Positions 8,597 through 18,380 of a stretch of DNA of 64,000 nt are shown here, one piece after another. This DNA comes from JBBDWR01 sp040902745. Its GTDB lineage: Bacteria; Actinomycetota; UBA4738; HRBIN12. The position numbers and the translations under genes are program-made. Where the stretch lies: positions 62,001-126,000 of the forward strand of contig JBBDWR010000008.1 of NCBI GenBank assembly GCA_040902745.1, written 5' to 3'. The stretch's first letter is position 1. Each line of letters starts with the position of its first letter. The notes below the pieces were generated by a model. It was not told the DNA's origin. It saw only the letters and a program-made list of their open reading frames with translations, and ran no database searches.

Positions 8597-8986
8597 TCTT
8601 CCCACCTCCTCCGCGACCTTCGATCTCCCATGGGGATCTCGGAGTACGGGCCGCGAGCCGATGTCCGGTGAGTGCCGCAATCCGATAAAGACATCGGCTC
8701 CCCGTGCCGCCGCCTTGAGGGCCGAACGACCCGCCGCCGGGAACCACAACTGCACGGTAGGCGGTTGCGTCCTACGAAGCATCCGGCGTTCGACGCCTTC
8801 GGATCTCGCGCCGCCGGATATTCCCTTGGCCCCTCCGACCTAGGGCTTTCGCCACGAGACGCCGCCGTCAAAGCTCGCGCGTCGCTGCGCACCTCCTCAC
8901 ACGCCTCCGGGTCCCCCGATTCAGGCACCGGGGAGGAACGTCGATACCCCCACAGAGATGCGACCACTCCTACCGCACGCGGACCG
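8597..8986. other. 390-bp non-coding region between kinase unit and MFS gene
   Basis: This divergent intergenic region holds the 5' leader of the small-peptide/kinase unit (minus strand) and the upstream region of the MFS gene (plus strand). Visible structures are a perfect 11-bp inverted repeat (8655-8700) and a palindromic patch around CCCATGGG (8622-8638) just upstream of the peptide's ribosome-binding site. I looked for conserved boxes of c-di-GMP-I, cobalamin and TPP riboswitches and did not find them. No protein is convincingly encoded. Confidence 0.5.
8655..8700. repeat. perfect 11-bp inverted repeat, 24-nt loop
   Basis: GAGCCGATGTC (8655-8665) and GACATCGGCTC (8690-8700) are exact reverse complements. 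The element lies about 60 bp upstream of the small membrane peptide start and could form a leader-RNA hairpin, a terminator/antiterminator, or a two-site operator. Confidence 0.85.
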
Positions 8987-10831
8987 ATGCTGACGGTCTC
9001 GTTCGCCGTGGCGATACTTGCCGTCCCGCTGTTCGGGGGACAGCTGCGGAAGCTGGCGAGCCTGCGCTTCTCGCAACCCTGGCTGTTGTTGCTGGCTCTG
9101 GGTTTGCAGATCGCGTTGTTCGCCGCCGACGGTGACCAGACGCCCCTGCGGGCGGCTGCCCACTTCGGCTCGTACGCGCTGGCCTTCGCGTTCCTGTACC
9201 GGAACCGTTCGATCCCCGGGATGTGGTTGATCGCCCTGGGCGCAGCGGCCAACCTGATCGCGATCACCGCCAACGGTGGGGTGATGCCCGCCGCGCCTCA
9301 CGCGCTCGCGACCGCAGGGCTCCCGATCGACAGCGGGACCGTGTTCGAGAACTCCGCGGCATTGCGCGACCCCAACCTCTTGGTGCTGGGGGACGTCTTC
9401 GCGCTGCCCGCTTCCCTGCCGTTCGCGAACGTGTTCAGTGTCGGAGACCTGCTGATCGTGCTGGGAGCCGTCGTCACGATCCACCGCATCACGGGCTCCC
9501 GTCTCGTGCCGGCAGGCGGCCGGGAGTTCGGGCCGGTGCTACGCAACGCCGGGTTCGTCCGGCTCTGGGGGGCACAGCTCGTCTCCAACCTCGGGGACTG
9601 GGTCTATTCCCTGTCCGTCGCCCTCCTGTTGGCGGACCGGGCAGAGGGTCGCAGTGGCGTCGCGATCCTCGCGACGCTGCTGATCGTGCAATACGTGCCT
9701 TCGGCGATCTTCGGCGCGCTGTTCGCGGGACCGCTCGTCGACCGCCGATCGCGGCGCGCGCTCATGGTCGCCTCTGACGTGGGCCGAGGGATCGCGATCG
9801 CCTCGTTGCTGCTGGTCGGTGAGCCGAGCGTGCCGCACTTCTACGCGGTCGCCGTGTTGCTGGGAGTATTCGGATCGCTCTTCCAGCCGGCTTTGCTCGC
9901 CTCGGTCCCCAACGTCGTAGAGAAACACCAGGTCGTCGCGGCACAATCGTTGGTCAGCGCGACGCTGCATGTCGCGGTCGTCGCCGGGCCCGCGTTGGGC
10001 GGCTACCTGATCTCGCGCCTGTCGCCCGACACGGTCTTCGGGATCAACGCGGGCTCGTTCCTGCTGTCGGCCGGACTGATCGCCTCCGTCTCGATCGCAC
10101 GCAGTCCCCGGGTACGCGCCGTAGCCGGATCGGGACTGCGTGACCTGCGAGAGGGCTTCCGCTACGTGGCCTCGAACCGCTTGGCGCGCGCGATCCTCGT
10201 CGTCGTCGGTCTCGTCTCGCTGGGCGCGGCGACGAAGACGCCGCTGGAACCGTTGTTCGTCCGGGATGTGCTGGCGGACGGTGACGCGCTGGGAGCCGGG
10301 AGCCGGATCTTCGGCCTCATCACGGCGTCATGGGGGCTGGGGATGCTACTCGGATCGGTGACCGCACCGGGACTCGCCCGGCGGTGGGCTCGCGAACGGC
10401 TGCTCCCGATCGCGATCGCGATCGTCGGTGTGATGGTACTGGTCGTGTCGCGCACCGAGGACTTCTCGACGGTGCTCCTCGCCTGGTTCGTCGCCGGATG
10501 GGCGAATGCGCTCGGCAACGTGTCCTACGAGACCCTGTTACAGGAGCGCACGCCCGACGCCTTCCGGGGGCGCGTGTTCGCGGTCACCGAGGCGGTCGCG
10601 GACGGCTCGTACGTCGCCGGTGCACTCCTGGCCGCCGGTGTGGGGGCGGTGCTCGTGGTGCAAGACGTGCTTGCGATCGCCGGCGGGGTCATGCTCGTGG
10701 GCGCAGCGGTCGGACTGGCTCTGCTTCCGACCCCCGGTGGCCGACGCGAGACGGATCCCGGGGACGGGTCGCCCCCCGGCGTGGACGATACCGTGCCTGG
10801 GCCGGCCCGGGCGGGCACCGCGCCCACCTAG
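8987..10831 (+). CDS. DUF5317 domain fused to MFS exporter
   Basis: A 614-residue inner-membrane protein. Residues 1 to about 175 form a DUF5317-like region of five to six hydrophobic helices (start MLTVSFAVAILAVPLFGGQL; contains ITANGGVMPAAP). The rest is a twelve-helix major facilitator of the EntS/NreB/macrolide-efflux type, with FVRLWGAQLVSNLGDW, the RRSRRALMVASDVGRG loop, and an LLQERTPDAFRGRVFAVTEA stretch near the C-terminal half. It is probably a proton-driven efflux protein; substrate unknown. The ATG at 8987 is chosen because it starts exactly at the DUF5317 N-terminus; no strong ribosome-binding site is visible. Confidence 0.85.
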   Translation: MLTVSFAVAILAVPLFGGQLRKLASLRFSQPWLLLLALGLQIALFAADGDQTPLRAAAHFGSYALAFAFLYRNRSIPGMWLIALGAAANLIAITANGGVMPAAPHALATAGLPIDSGTVFENSAALRDPNLLVLGDVFALPASLPFANVFSVGDLLIVLGAVVTIHRITGSRLVPAGGREFGPVLRNAGFVRLWGAQLVSNLGDWVYSLSVALLLADRAEGRSGVAILATLLIVQYVPSAIFGALFAGPLVDRRSRRALMVASDVGRGIAIASLLLVGEPSVPHFYAVAVLLGVFGSLFQPALLASVPNVVEKHQVVAAQSLVSATLHVAVVAGPALGGYLISRLSPDTVFGINAGSFLLSAGLIASVSIARSPRVRAVAGSGLRDLREGFRYVASNRLARAILVVVGLVSLGAATKTPLEPLFVRDVLADGDALGAGSRIFGLITASWGLGMLLGSVTAPGLARRWARERLLPIAIAIVGVMVLVVSRTEDFSTVLLAWFVAGWANALGNVSYETLLQERTPDAFRGRVFAVTEAVADGSYVAGALLAAGVGAVLVVQDVLAIAGGVMLVGAAVGLALLPTPGGRRETDPGDGSPPGVDDTVPGPARAGTAPT

Positions 10832-10845
10832 CACGAGCGAGCGCG

Positions 10846-11535
10846 CTATCCGGCCGGACGGCCCCACGACGGACGCCCGGTGACTCGGAACCCGGCGTCG
10901 CCCAGCCCGTAGGAACGGTTCACGGAAACGAGCAGAGCGGTGAGCGTCTCGGCGATGCGTGCGGAGGACAACACGCCGCTGTCGACCCAGCGAAGGTCCG
11001 GGATCTGTTCGATCAAACCCCCGGCGAGCAGCTTGGCCTCAGGATCGTTGCCGCACACGAAGACGTCACAGTCGATCGGGTGCTCCAGATCCGTCAGCGC
11101 ACCGGCGGAGATCGTGTGGAAGGCTGCCACCACCCGCGCTTCGTCGGGGAGGATCGCCGCCGCTTGCTCGGCTGCGGATCCGTGCCAGGGTCGAACGACC
11201 TGCCAGGGTCTTCCCCCGACCGCCGTCGCGAGCGGGCTTGTCGCATCGATCACCACCGCCCCGGCGCGCACGCGGTCCTTGATCGAGCGGTAGATCTCGG
11301 CCTGGCCGGCGAACGGAACGGTCACCACGATCGCCTCGGTGTCGGCCGCAGCGTCCTCGTTCACGGTCCCCTCGACCATCGGATCTCCACCCAGCGTCGC
11401 GATGACCTTCGTGGCCGCATCGGCGCCGCGCTGGGCGTCGCGAGACCCGATCACGATCCGATGGCCGGCGGCCGCGAGCCGCAGAGCGAGCCCGAAGCCC
11501 TCCTTGCCCGTACCGCCGATCAGGCCGATGTCCAC
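10846..11535 (-). CDS. npdG: F420-dependent NADP reductase
   Basis: Transfers hydride between reduced coenzyme F420 and NADP+, linking F420 chemistry to the NADPH pool. The 229-residue protein opens with the Rossmann motif IGLIGGTGKEGFGLALRLA, followed by IVIGSRD, where S-R binds the NADP 2'-phosphate, and contains VVAAFHTISAGAL, typical of Fno/NpdG proteins. Its length matches the family. It indicates that the organism makes F420, a trait common in Actinomycetota. It converges on the MFS gene with 14 bp between stops, and its GTG start is preceded by a leaderless-type -10 box. Confidence 0.88.
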   Translation of the reverse strand: MDIGLIGGTGKEGFGLALRLAAAGHRIVIGSRDAQRGADAATKVIATLGGDPMVEGTVNEDAAADTEAIVVTVPFAGQAEIYRSIKDRVRAGAVVIDATSPLATAVGGRPWQVVRPWHGSAAEQAAAILPDEARVVAAFHTISAGALTDLEHPIDCDVFVCGNDPEAKLLAGGLIEQIPDLRWVDSGVLSSARIAETLTALLVSVNRSYGLGDAGFRVTGRPSWGRPAG

Positions 11536-11542
11536 GTCGCGT

Positions 11543-11548
11543 AGCTTA
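11543..11548 (-). promoter_or_regulatory. -10 box of leaderless promoter (npdG)
   Basis: TAAGCT ends 7 nt before the GTG start at 11535; no Shine-Dalgarno is evident. Confidence 0.45.
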
Positions 11549-11564
11549 GCCGTCGTGTCGCCCG

Positions 11565-13148
11565 TCAGCGGTCGGGTCGGTACACGCCGAACGCCTCACG
11601 AAGCACGTCCGAGACCTCGCCGAGGGTGGCGCGCGCCCGCAGCGCCTCTTTCATGGGGACGAGCAGGTTCGCCGAGCCGTCGGCGGCGCTACGCACCTCG
11701 GCGAGCGTTCGGACCACGGCTTCGGCATCCCTGTTGCGCCGGAGTTCGCGAACGCGGTCGATCTGTCCCTGCGTCTCGCGCTCGGAGATCTTCTGCAGTT
11801 CGAGCGCCCGGTCGCCGTCGTGTTCGAAACGGTTCACGCCCACCACGACGCGGTCGCCACTCTCGATCGCACGTTGGATCGCGAACGCGGCCTCGTGGAT
11901 CTCGTCCTGGTAGAAGCCCGACTCGATCGCCGCGACAGCCCCTCCCATCGCGTCGATCCGGTCGAGGTAGCCCTGGGCATGGGACTGGAGCTCATCGGTG
12001 AGCGACTCCACGAAGTAGGAACCGGCCAGAGGATCCGCGGTGTCCACGACGCCCGACTCGAACCCGATCACCTGTTGGGTCCGCAGCGCGATCGTCGCCG
12101 AGTGCTCGGTGGGCAACGCGAGCGCTTCATCGAACGCGTTCGTGTGCAGCGACTGCGTCCCTCCGAGTACGGCCGACAACGCCTCGAGCGTGGTTCGGAC
12201 GATGTTGTTCTCGGGTTGCTGTGCGGTCAGCGTGGCGCCGCCGGTCTGCGTGTGGAAGCGGAGCATCGCGCTGCGCGGATCCTTCGCCCCGAACCGATCG
12301 GTCATCATCGATCCCCAGAGCCGCCGTGCCGCGCGGAACTTCGCGACCTCCTCGAAGAAGTTCATGTGGCACGCGAAGAAGAAGGACAACCGCGGCGCGA
12401 AGTCGTCGACGCGCAGACCCGCGTCGATCGCCGCCTGCACGTACGCGATCCCGTCGGCGAGCGTGAACGCGATCTCCTGCGCCGCCGTCGAGCCGGCCTC
12501 GCGCATGTGGTAGCCGCTGATCGAGATCGTGTTCCACCGCGGGATGCGCTCGGCGCAGTAGGCGAACAGGTCGGTGATGATCCGCATCGACGGTCGCGGC
12601 GGGTAGATGTAGGTCCCCCGCGCCGCGTACTCCTTCAACAGGTCGTTCTGGACGGTGCCGCTGAGCCGTTCGCTCGGCACGCCCTGTTCCTCGGCGGCCA
12701 GCTCGTAGAGCAGCAGCAAGATCGCCGCCGTCGCGTTGATCGTCATCGAGGTCGAGACCTCGCCCATCGGGATGCCGTCGAACAGGCGCTTGATGTCCTC
12801 GACCGAATCGATCGCAACACCGGTCTTGCCGACTTCGCCCTCCGCTCGCGGGTGATCGGAGTCGTAACCCATCTGGGTCGGCAGATCGAAGGCGGTCGAC
12901 AGACCGGTCTGCCCGTGCTCAAGCAGGTAGCGGAAGCGCGCGTTCGTCTCCTCGGCCGTGGACATGCCGGCGTACTGGCGCATCGTCCACAGCCGGCCCC
13001 GGTACATCGTCGGATACACGCCGCGCGTGAACGGGAGCTCGCCCGGTTCCCCGAGATCGCGGGCGGCGTCGAACCCCGCGAGGTCGGCGGGACGATAGAC
13101 GGGGCGAACCTCGATGCCCGAATCGGTGCTGCGTCGGTCCTCGCCCAT
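11565..13148 (-). CDS. methylmalonyl-CoA mutase, large (catalytic) subunit
   Basis: Catalytic TIM-barrel subunit of the B12-dependent mutase that converts methylmalonyl-CoA to succinyl-CoA. The 527-residue protein has no cobalamin-binding domain, matching the split archaeal-type enzyme; the partner subunit is at 36973-37389. Substrate-determining residues correspond to methylmalonyl-CoA mutase and not isobutyryl-CoA mutase: the Tyr of TMYRGRLW is kept (Phe in isobutyryl mutase) and the Arg of PSMRII is kept (Gln there). [11 protein letters not shown] carries the catalytic Tyr-His pair. ATG 13148 is preferred over GTG 13157 because GAGGAG sits 8 nt upstream. It stands alone, divergent from nadC. 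Confidence 0.92.
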   Translation of the reverse strand: MGEDRRSTDSGIEVRPVYRPADLAGFDAARDLGEPGELPFTRGVYPTMYRGRLWTMRQYAGMSTAEETNARFRYLLEHGQTGLSTAFDLPTQMGYDSDHPRAEGEVGKTGVAIDSVEDIKRLFDGIPMGEVSTSMTINATAAILLLLYELAAEEQGVPSERLSGTVQNDLLKEYAARGTYIYPPRPSMRIITDLFAYCAERIPRWNTISISGYHMREAGSTAAQEIAFTLADGIAYVQAAIDAGLRVDDFAPRLSFFFACHMNFFEEVAKFRAARRLWGSMMTDRFGAKDPRSAMLRFHTQTGGATLTAQQPENNIVRTTLEALSAVLGGTQSLHTNAFDEALALPTEHSATIALRTQQVIGFESGVVDTADPLAGSYFVESLTDELQSHAQGYLDRIDAMGGAVAAIESGFYQDEIHEAAFAIQRAIESGDRVVVGVNRFEHDGDRALELQKISERETQGQIDRVRELRRNRDAEAVVRTLAEVRSAADGSANLLVPMKEALRARATLGEVSDVLREAFGVYRPDR

Positions 13149-13243
13149 GCGTTCCACTCCTCGAGAGCGCCAGTCGTCCTCGATCGCCGGTCGCGACCGC
13201 TCCCGTAGGAGCGTGCGTCACCGGGCTCACCGTGGCTATCGCC

Positions 13244-13249
13244 TATGAT
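13244..13249 (+). promoter_or_regulatory. -10 box, candidate nadCAB promoter
   Basis: TATGAT lies about 60 bp before the nadC ATG. No good -35 is present. A small hairpin (CGCTCC-CGTA-GGAGCG) lies just upstream near 13200-13215. Confidence 0.35.
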
Positions 13250-13310
13250 TCCTGCGTACCTGCGATCCGTGAACACGCGACCTGAGCCACGAGGGGCAAA
13301 GCCTACCCCG

Positions 13311-14157
13311 ATGACCACACCCGCCGACCCGACAGAGGCCCTCGCAGAACGGGCGCTCGACGAGGACGCGCCGGGGGGCGACCTGACGACTGAACGCACG
13401 ATCCCGGTCGAGGCGCGGTGCACCGCGGAGCTTCGGGCGAAAGCCGACGGCGTGCTCGCGGGCGTCGACGCGACGGTGACGGTCTTCGACCTCGCGGCCG
13501 CACAGGACGGTACCGAGCTCTCGATCGATCGCAAGCTGACCGACGGGTCACCGGTGCGCCCGGGGGAGGTCGTCCTCGTCGTCCGGGGTTCGGCGCGAAC
13601 CGTACTCCGGGCCGAGCGGACCGCGATCAATCTGCTCGCACACCTGTCCGGCGTCGCCACCCTGACGCGGCGGTTCGTCGATGCCGCGGCCCCGGCGACG
13701 GTGCTGTGCACGCGCAAGACCCTCCCCGGGCTTCGCCACCTCGAGCGTTCGGCCGTCGCGGCAGGTGGGGGCTTTCTGCATCGGGCCTCACTCACCGACG
13801 CGATACTGATCAAGGACAACCACCTGCGGGTCGCGGGCGGCATCACTCGGGCGGTCGCCGCCGCGCGGGCCGGCGACGCCCAGGCGCCGCCGATCGAGGT
13901 CGAGGTCGAAACGCTGGAGCAGCTGGACGAAGCGCTGGCGACCGGCGCGGAGCGCATCCTGCTCGACAACCCCGGACCGGACCTCGTCCGCGAGGCGGTG
14001 GCCCGCGTGGGTGATCCGCAACGCCTCGAGGTCTCGGGCGGCGTCACGCTGGAGTCCGTTGGCGCCCTCGTCGAGGCCGGCGCGCGGATCGTGTCGGTCG
14101 GAGCGCTGACACATTCTGCGCCATCCCTCGACCTGTCCATGGAAGTGACGTCCGTCG

Positions 14158-14165
<8 letters not shown>
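13311..14165 (+). CDS. nadC: nicotinate-nucleotide pyrophosphorylase (quinolinate phosphoribosyltransferase)
   Basis: Converts quinolinate and PRPP to nicotinate mononucleotide, CO2 and pyrophosphate in de novo NAD synthesis. Family signatures seen are [12 protein letters not shown] near the N-terminus, [15 protein letters not shown], the [12 protein letters not shown] substrate loop, and [11 protein letters not shown]. The start is set at ATG 13311 (284 residues, normal for NadC); an in-frame ATG at 13245 would add 22 non-conserved residues and lies inside a TATGAT promoter box. It is the first gene of a nadC-nadA-nadB unit and overlaps nadA by 8 bp. Confidence 0.94.
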
Positions 14166-15228
<1,063 letters not shown>

Positions 15229-15229
15229 C

Positions 15230-16729
15230 GTGCGCACGGTCGTCGTGGGGGCGGGCGCCGCAGGCCTGTGGTGCGCTATCCGCGCCGCCGAACGCGGACC
15301 CGTGACGGTGCTCGCGCCCGGGGACCGCTCCCGCAGCGCGACGAACTGGGCGCAGGGCGGTATCGCGGCGGCCGTAGCACCGGGCGACGATCCGGCGAAG
15401 CACGCCACCGACACGTTGGCGGCGGGCGACGGGCTGTGCGACCCGGAAGCGGTGGCGGTGCTCACCGGCGAAGCGCCCGCGGTGATCGAGGAACTCACCA
15501 AGCTCGGCATGCCCTTCGACGACGGCGGTGCTCCCGGACTCGAGGGCGGCCACGGCGCGCGGCGAGTTCTGCACGCTGGTGGCGACGCGTCGGGACGGGT
15601 ATTGCTCACGTTCCTGGCGGATCGGGCGGCTGCCGACCCGCGGATCGATCGGACGAGCGGATCCGCGCGCTCGGTGCTGCTCGACGGCAGCATCGCGGCC
15701 GGCGTGGTCTTAGAGAACGGCACCGAGCTGCGCGGCGATCGCCTCGTACTCGCCACAGGCGGCGCCTGCGGTCTGTTCGGTCGCCGCACGGGTCCCGACC
15801 TGGCAACCGGTGAAGGCATCGCGATGGCTTGGGACGCCGGCGCCACGCTCGGGGATATGGAGTTCGTCCAGTTCCACCCGACCGCGCTCGATGTGCCGGG
15901 CCAGCCCGCCCGACTGCTGACCGAGGCGCTGCGGGGCGAGGGAGCGGTGCTCGTCGATGCGCAGGACCACCAGTTCATGGAGCGGATCGACCCTCGCGGA
16001 TCACTCGCTCCCCGCGACGTGGTCTCCCGGGCGCTCCATCGGATGCAGAGGGAACAGGGTGCTCCCGTTCGGCTCGACGCGACGCGGGTCGCCGATCTCG
16101 AGCGACGGTTCCCGACGGCCGTCGCCGCCTGCCGGGCGGCGGGACTCGATCTCGCTGCCGCGCCCGTACCGGTCTCGCCCGCGCCCCACTACTTCACGGG
16201 CGGGGTACGCACCGACGTCTGGGCCCGCTCGACCGTCCCCGGACTGCTTGCCTGCGGGGAGGTCGCCTGCACCGGTGTCCACGGCGCGAATCGGCTCGCG
16301 TCCAACTCACTCGCGGAAGCGCTCGTGTTCGGGGGACGCGCAGCCGTGGCTCCCGAGGGCCCGGCATCGTTCGACACGCCGCCCCGGCGTTGGGCGTTGG
16401 CCGGTGCCCCGCCCTCGATGGGCACGCCGCTGGAGTATCTGCGCGGCATCGCCGACGAGCTGCTCGGGGTCGAGCGCTCGGGCGAGGGGCTGCGCGCGTG
16501 TCTCGCGCGAGTCGCCGCCGCCGGATCGCGGGACGGGCACCGCGCCGCGACGCTCGTGGCCTGGCTGCTTGCCCAGGCCGCGCTGCGCCGGGAGGAGAGC
16601 CGCGGAGGTCACCTGCGTGCGGACTTCCCTGAGCACGACCCTCGCTGGCGGGTCCACCAATCGGTCGATCGCGACGGGTGGTGGATCACCGCGGTCGGCG
16701 CCGGTGAACCGGTCGCCGCCGGCGCCTGA
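15230..16729 (+). CDS. nadB: L-aspartate oxidase
   Basis: FAD-dependent oxidation of L-aspartate to iminoaspartate, first step of the de novo NAD pathway. The 499 residues show the FAD-binding GAGAAGLWCAIRAAE, the NWAQGGIAAAV active-site region, the FHPTAL motif, and HYFTGGVRTDVWARSTVPGL...GANRLASNSLAEALVFG of the FAD domain, plus a helical C-terminal domain slightly shorter than in E. coli. The GTG start at 15230 follows the nadA stop by one base. The gene order nadC-nadA-nadB is one cistron set. Confidence 0.93.
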   Translation: MRTVVVGAGAAGLWCAIRAAERGPVTVLAPGDRSRSATNWAQGGIAAAVAPGDDPAKHATDTLAAGDGLCDPEAVAVLTGEAPAVIEELTKLGMPFDDGGAPGLEGGHGARRVLHAGGDASGRVLLTFLADRAAADPRIDRTSGSARSVLLDGSIAAGVVLENGTELRGDRLVLATGGACGLFGRRTGPDLATGEGIAMAWDAGATLGDMEFVQFHPTALDVPGQPARLLTEALRGEGAVLVDAQDHQFMERIDPRGSLAPRDVVSRALHRMQREQGAPVRLDATRVADLERRFPTAVAACRAAGLDLAAAPVPVSPAPHYFTGGVRTDVWARSTVPGLLACGEVACTGVHGANRLASNSLAEALVFGGRAAVAPEGPASFDTPPRRWALAGAPPSMGTPLEYLRGIADELLGVERSGEGLRACLARVAAAGSRDGHRAATLVAWLLAQAALRREESRGGHLRADFPEHDPRWRVHQSVDRDGWWITAVGAGEPVAAGA

Positions 16730-16760
16730 CCCCGGACGCCCGGGTCGAACGCCGGCGGGC

Positions 16761-16766
16761 TAGCAT
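16761..16766 (+). promoter_or_regulatory. -10 box of leaderless promoter (O-methyltransferase)
   Basis: TAGCAT is separated from the ATG at 16773 by exactly 6 nt. It lies in the short gap after nadB, suggesting that the methyltransferase has its own promoter. Confidence 0.5.
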
Positions 16767-16772
16767 TCCCCG

Positions 16773-17408
16773 ATGGACATCGTCGATCCCGCTGTCGAGC
16801 GCTACGTCCGCGGGCTGCTCGACCGCCACGACGAAGACGTGCTCCTCGAGATGGAGCGGGAGGGCGCCGAGCGCGGGTTCCCCATCGTCGGCCGCACGGT
16901 CGGCGTCACGCTCGAGCTGCTGGCCCGGTCGATCGGCGCCCGTCGGGTCGTCGAGCTCGGATCCGGCTTCGGCTACTCCGGCTACTGGCACGCTCGCGCC
17001 GTGGGCCCCGAGGGGGAACTGCACCTGACCGACGGCGACCCCGAGAACGAGCGCGAGGCCATCGCGTACCTCGCCAGGGCGGGTCTCGACGGCCCGGTTC
17101 GCTTCCACGTCGGCGATGCCGCGACAACGCTGCGCGGACTCGACGGCGAGTTCGATGTTGTGTACTGCGACATCGACAAGCAGGGCTACCCCGAGGCCTG
17201 GGAGACCGCTCGCGATCGGATCCGGGTTGGAGGTCTGTACGTGTGCGACAACGTGTTGTGGTCCGGACGGGTCACGGACGTCGCACCGGACGACGACGTC
17301 ACCGAGGCGATCCGCCGACACAACACGTCGGTGACGTCCGACGAGCGCTACCTGACGACGGTGATCCCCACCCGCGACGGCGTGCTCGTCGCCCTCCGAA
17401 CGGCATGA
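16773..17408 (+). CDS. class I SAM-dependent O-methyltransferase (COMT-like)
   Basis: A 211-residue cytosolic methyltransferase of the catechol/caffeoyl-CoA O-methyltransferase type. The SAM-binding motif I is VVELGSGFGYSGYW, followed by LTDGDP (the acidic residue that binds ribose) and the metal-binding stretch DVVYCDIDKQGYPEAWE; CDNVLWSGRV is the usual CDNVLW...V motif after the DID. Members methylate hydroxyls of small aromatic or polyketide-like molecules with a divalent metal. No biosynthetic partner is adjacent, so the substrate is unknown. Confidence 0.87.
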   Translation: MDIVDPAVERYVRGLLDRHDEDVLLEMEREGAERGFPIVGRTVGVTLELLARSIGARRVVELGSGFGYSGYWHARAVGPEGELHLTDGDPENEREAIAYLARAGLDGPVRFHVGDAATTLRGLDGEFDVVYCDIDKQGYPEAWETARDRIRVGGLYVCDNVLWSGRVTDVAPDDDVTEAIRRHNTSVTSDERYLTTVIPTRDGVLVALRTA

Positions 17409-17440
17409 GCGGGCCTGGGTCAGCTCCTGCCGGTTCGGAG

Positions 17441-17446
17441 TAGACT
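17441..17446 (+). promoter_or_regulatory. -10 box, candidate sdhCDAB promoter
   Basis: TAGACT lies 67 bp before the sdhC ATG; unlike the leaderless set this would leave a 5' leader with a GAGGAAG ribosome-binding site. Confidence 0.35.
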
Positions 17447-17513
17447 CCGCGCGGCCGACGCACCGGTTCGGCCCCCGTCGGAGCGAACGGACAGCGCTAC
17501 CCTTGAGGAAGAC

Positions 17514-17915
17514 ATGGCAACACGCCTAGGCAAGAAGGGATCCGACCTCGGGACGATGTACCGGGGCGGCCACGGGCAGTGGGCCTGGATCGCCCATCGC
17601 GCCACGGGTGTCGGGCTGATCCTCTTCTTGTTCGCGCACATCGTCGACACGGCGATGATCGGCTGGGGCGCCGAGGCCTACGACCGCGTCACGTCCGTCT
17701 ACCACAACCCCGTCGTGCGGCTGATCGAACTCGGGCTCGTCGGCTTCGTGATGTTCCATGCGCTCAACGGTCTACGGATCATCGCGATCGACTTCTGGCC
17801 CAAAGCGACGCGCTACGACAAGCCGCTGTTCTTCGGAACGCTCACGTTGTTCCTGCTCGCGATGGCGCCGATCAGCTACATCATGGCCAAACAGGCGATC
17901 GAGCTGTTCGTCTGA
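17514..17915 (+). CDS. sdhC: succinate dehydrogenase cytochrome b subunit SdhC
   Basis: A 133-residue membrane anchor of complex II with three transmembrane helices. The N-terminal cytoplasmic stretch GQWAWIAHRATGVGLILFLF is the usual SdhC entry, and candidate haem-ligand histidines are in LFAHIVD and MFHALNGLRII. It anchors SdhAB to the cytoplasmic membrane and passes electrons to quinone. GAGGAAG precedes the ATG. The stop overlaps the sdhD start (TGATG). Confidence 0.92.
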   Translation: MATRLGKKGSDLGTMYRGGHGQWAWIAHRATGVGLILFLFAHIVDTAMIGWGAEAYDRVTSVYHNPVVRLIELGLVGFVMFHALNGLRIIAIDFWPKATRYDKPLFFGTLTLFLLAMAPISYIMAKQAIELFV

Positions 17916-18373
17916 TGGCGACGACCCAGGTCCGTCCCTCGTCCTCGCCTGCGCCCTCTTCCCACGGGGACGGATCGGGCTACGGCCACGTCTCCGGCCG
18001 GGATCGCCCCGCCGGCGGGTTCGAGCTGTGGTCGTGGCTCTTCATGCGCATCTCGGGCCTGGTCCTGGTGTTACTCGCCGTAGGCCACGTGTTGATCATG
18101 ACGGTGCTGGAGGAAGGCATCGACCGCGTCGACTCGCGGTTCGTCGCGGAGCGCTGGTCCACTCCCTTCTGGCGCGTCTGGGACTGGATGCTGCTCTCGC
18201 TCGCGTTGGTGCACGGCATCAACGGGTTGCGAGTGATCGTCCAGGACTACGTGAAATGGCCACAGTGGCGCTTCGCGGTCAACATGGTCTTCTACGTCCT
18301 CGGCTTCGCACTCTTCGTGCTCGGCAGCGTCGTCGTCCTCACCTTCGACCCGGCAAGCATCTTCGGATCGTGA
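17915..18373 (+). CDS. sdhD: succinate dehydrogenase membrane anchor SdhD
   Basis: A 152-residue second anchor subunit with three predicted helices after a 35-residue hydrophilic, Ser/Gly-rich N-terminus. [26 protein letters not shown] and [19 protein letters not shown] resemble the SdhC/D family, with histidines in VGHVL and LVHGING as possible haem ligands. The start ATG shares its A with the sdhC stop. Next comes sdhA after 7 bp. Confidence 0.9.
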   Translation: MATTQVRPSSSPAPSSHGDGSGYGHVSGRDRPAGGFELWSWLFMRISGLVLVLLAVGHVLIMTVLEEGIDRVDSRFVAERWSTPFWRVWDWMLLSLALVHGINGLRVIVQDYVKWPQWRFAVNMVFYVLGFALFVLGSVVVLTFDPASIFGS

Positions 18374-18380
18374 CGGCTAC

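Noticed and set aside
8498..8782. A 94-residue reading that includes the small membrane peptide
   Set aside because: No good start signal at 8782, composition of the first 60 residues is unlike a protein, and a near-perfect ribosome-binding site points to TTG 8596.
13245..13310. Longer NadC start at 13245
   Set aside because: That ATG is part of a TATGAT promoter box and the added residues are not NadC-like.
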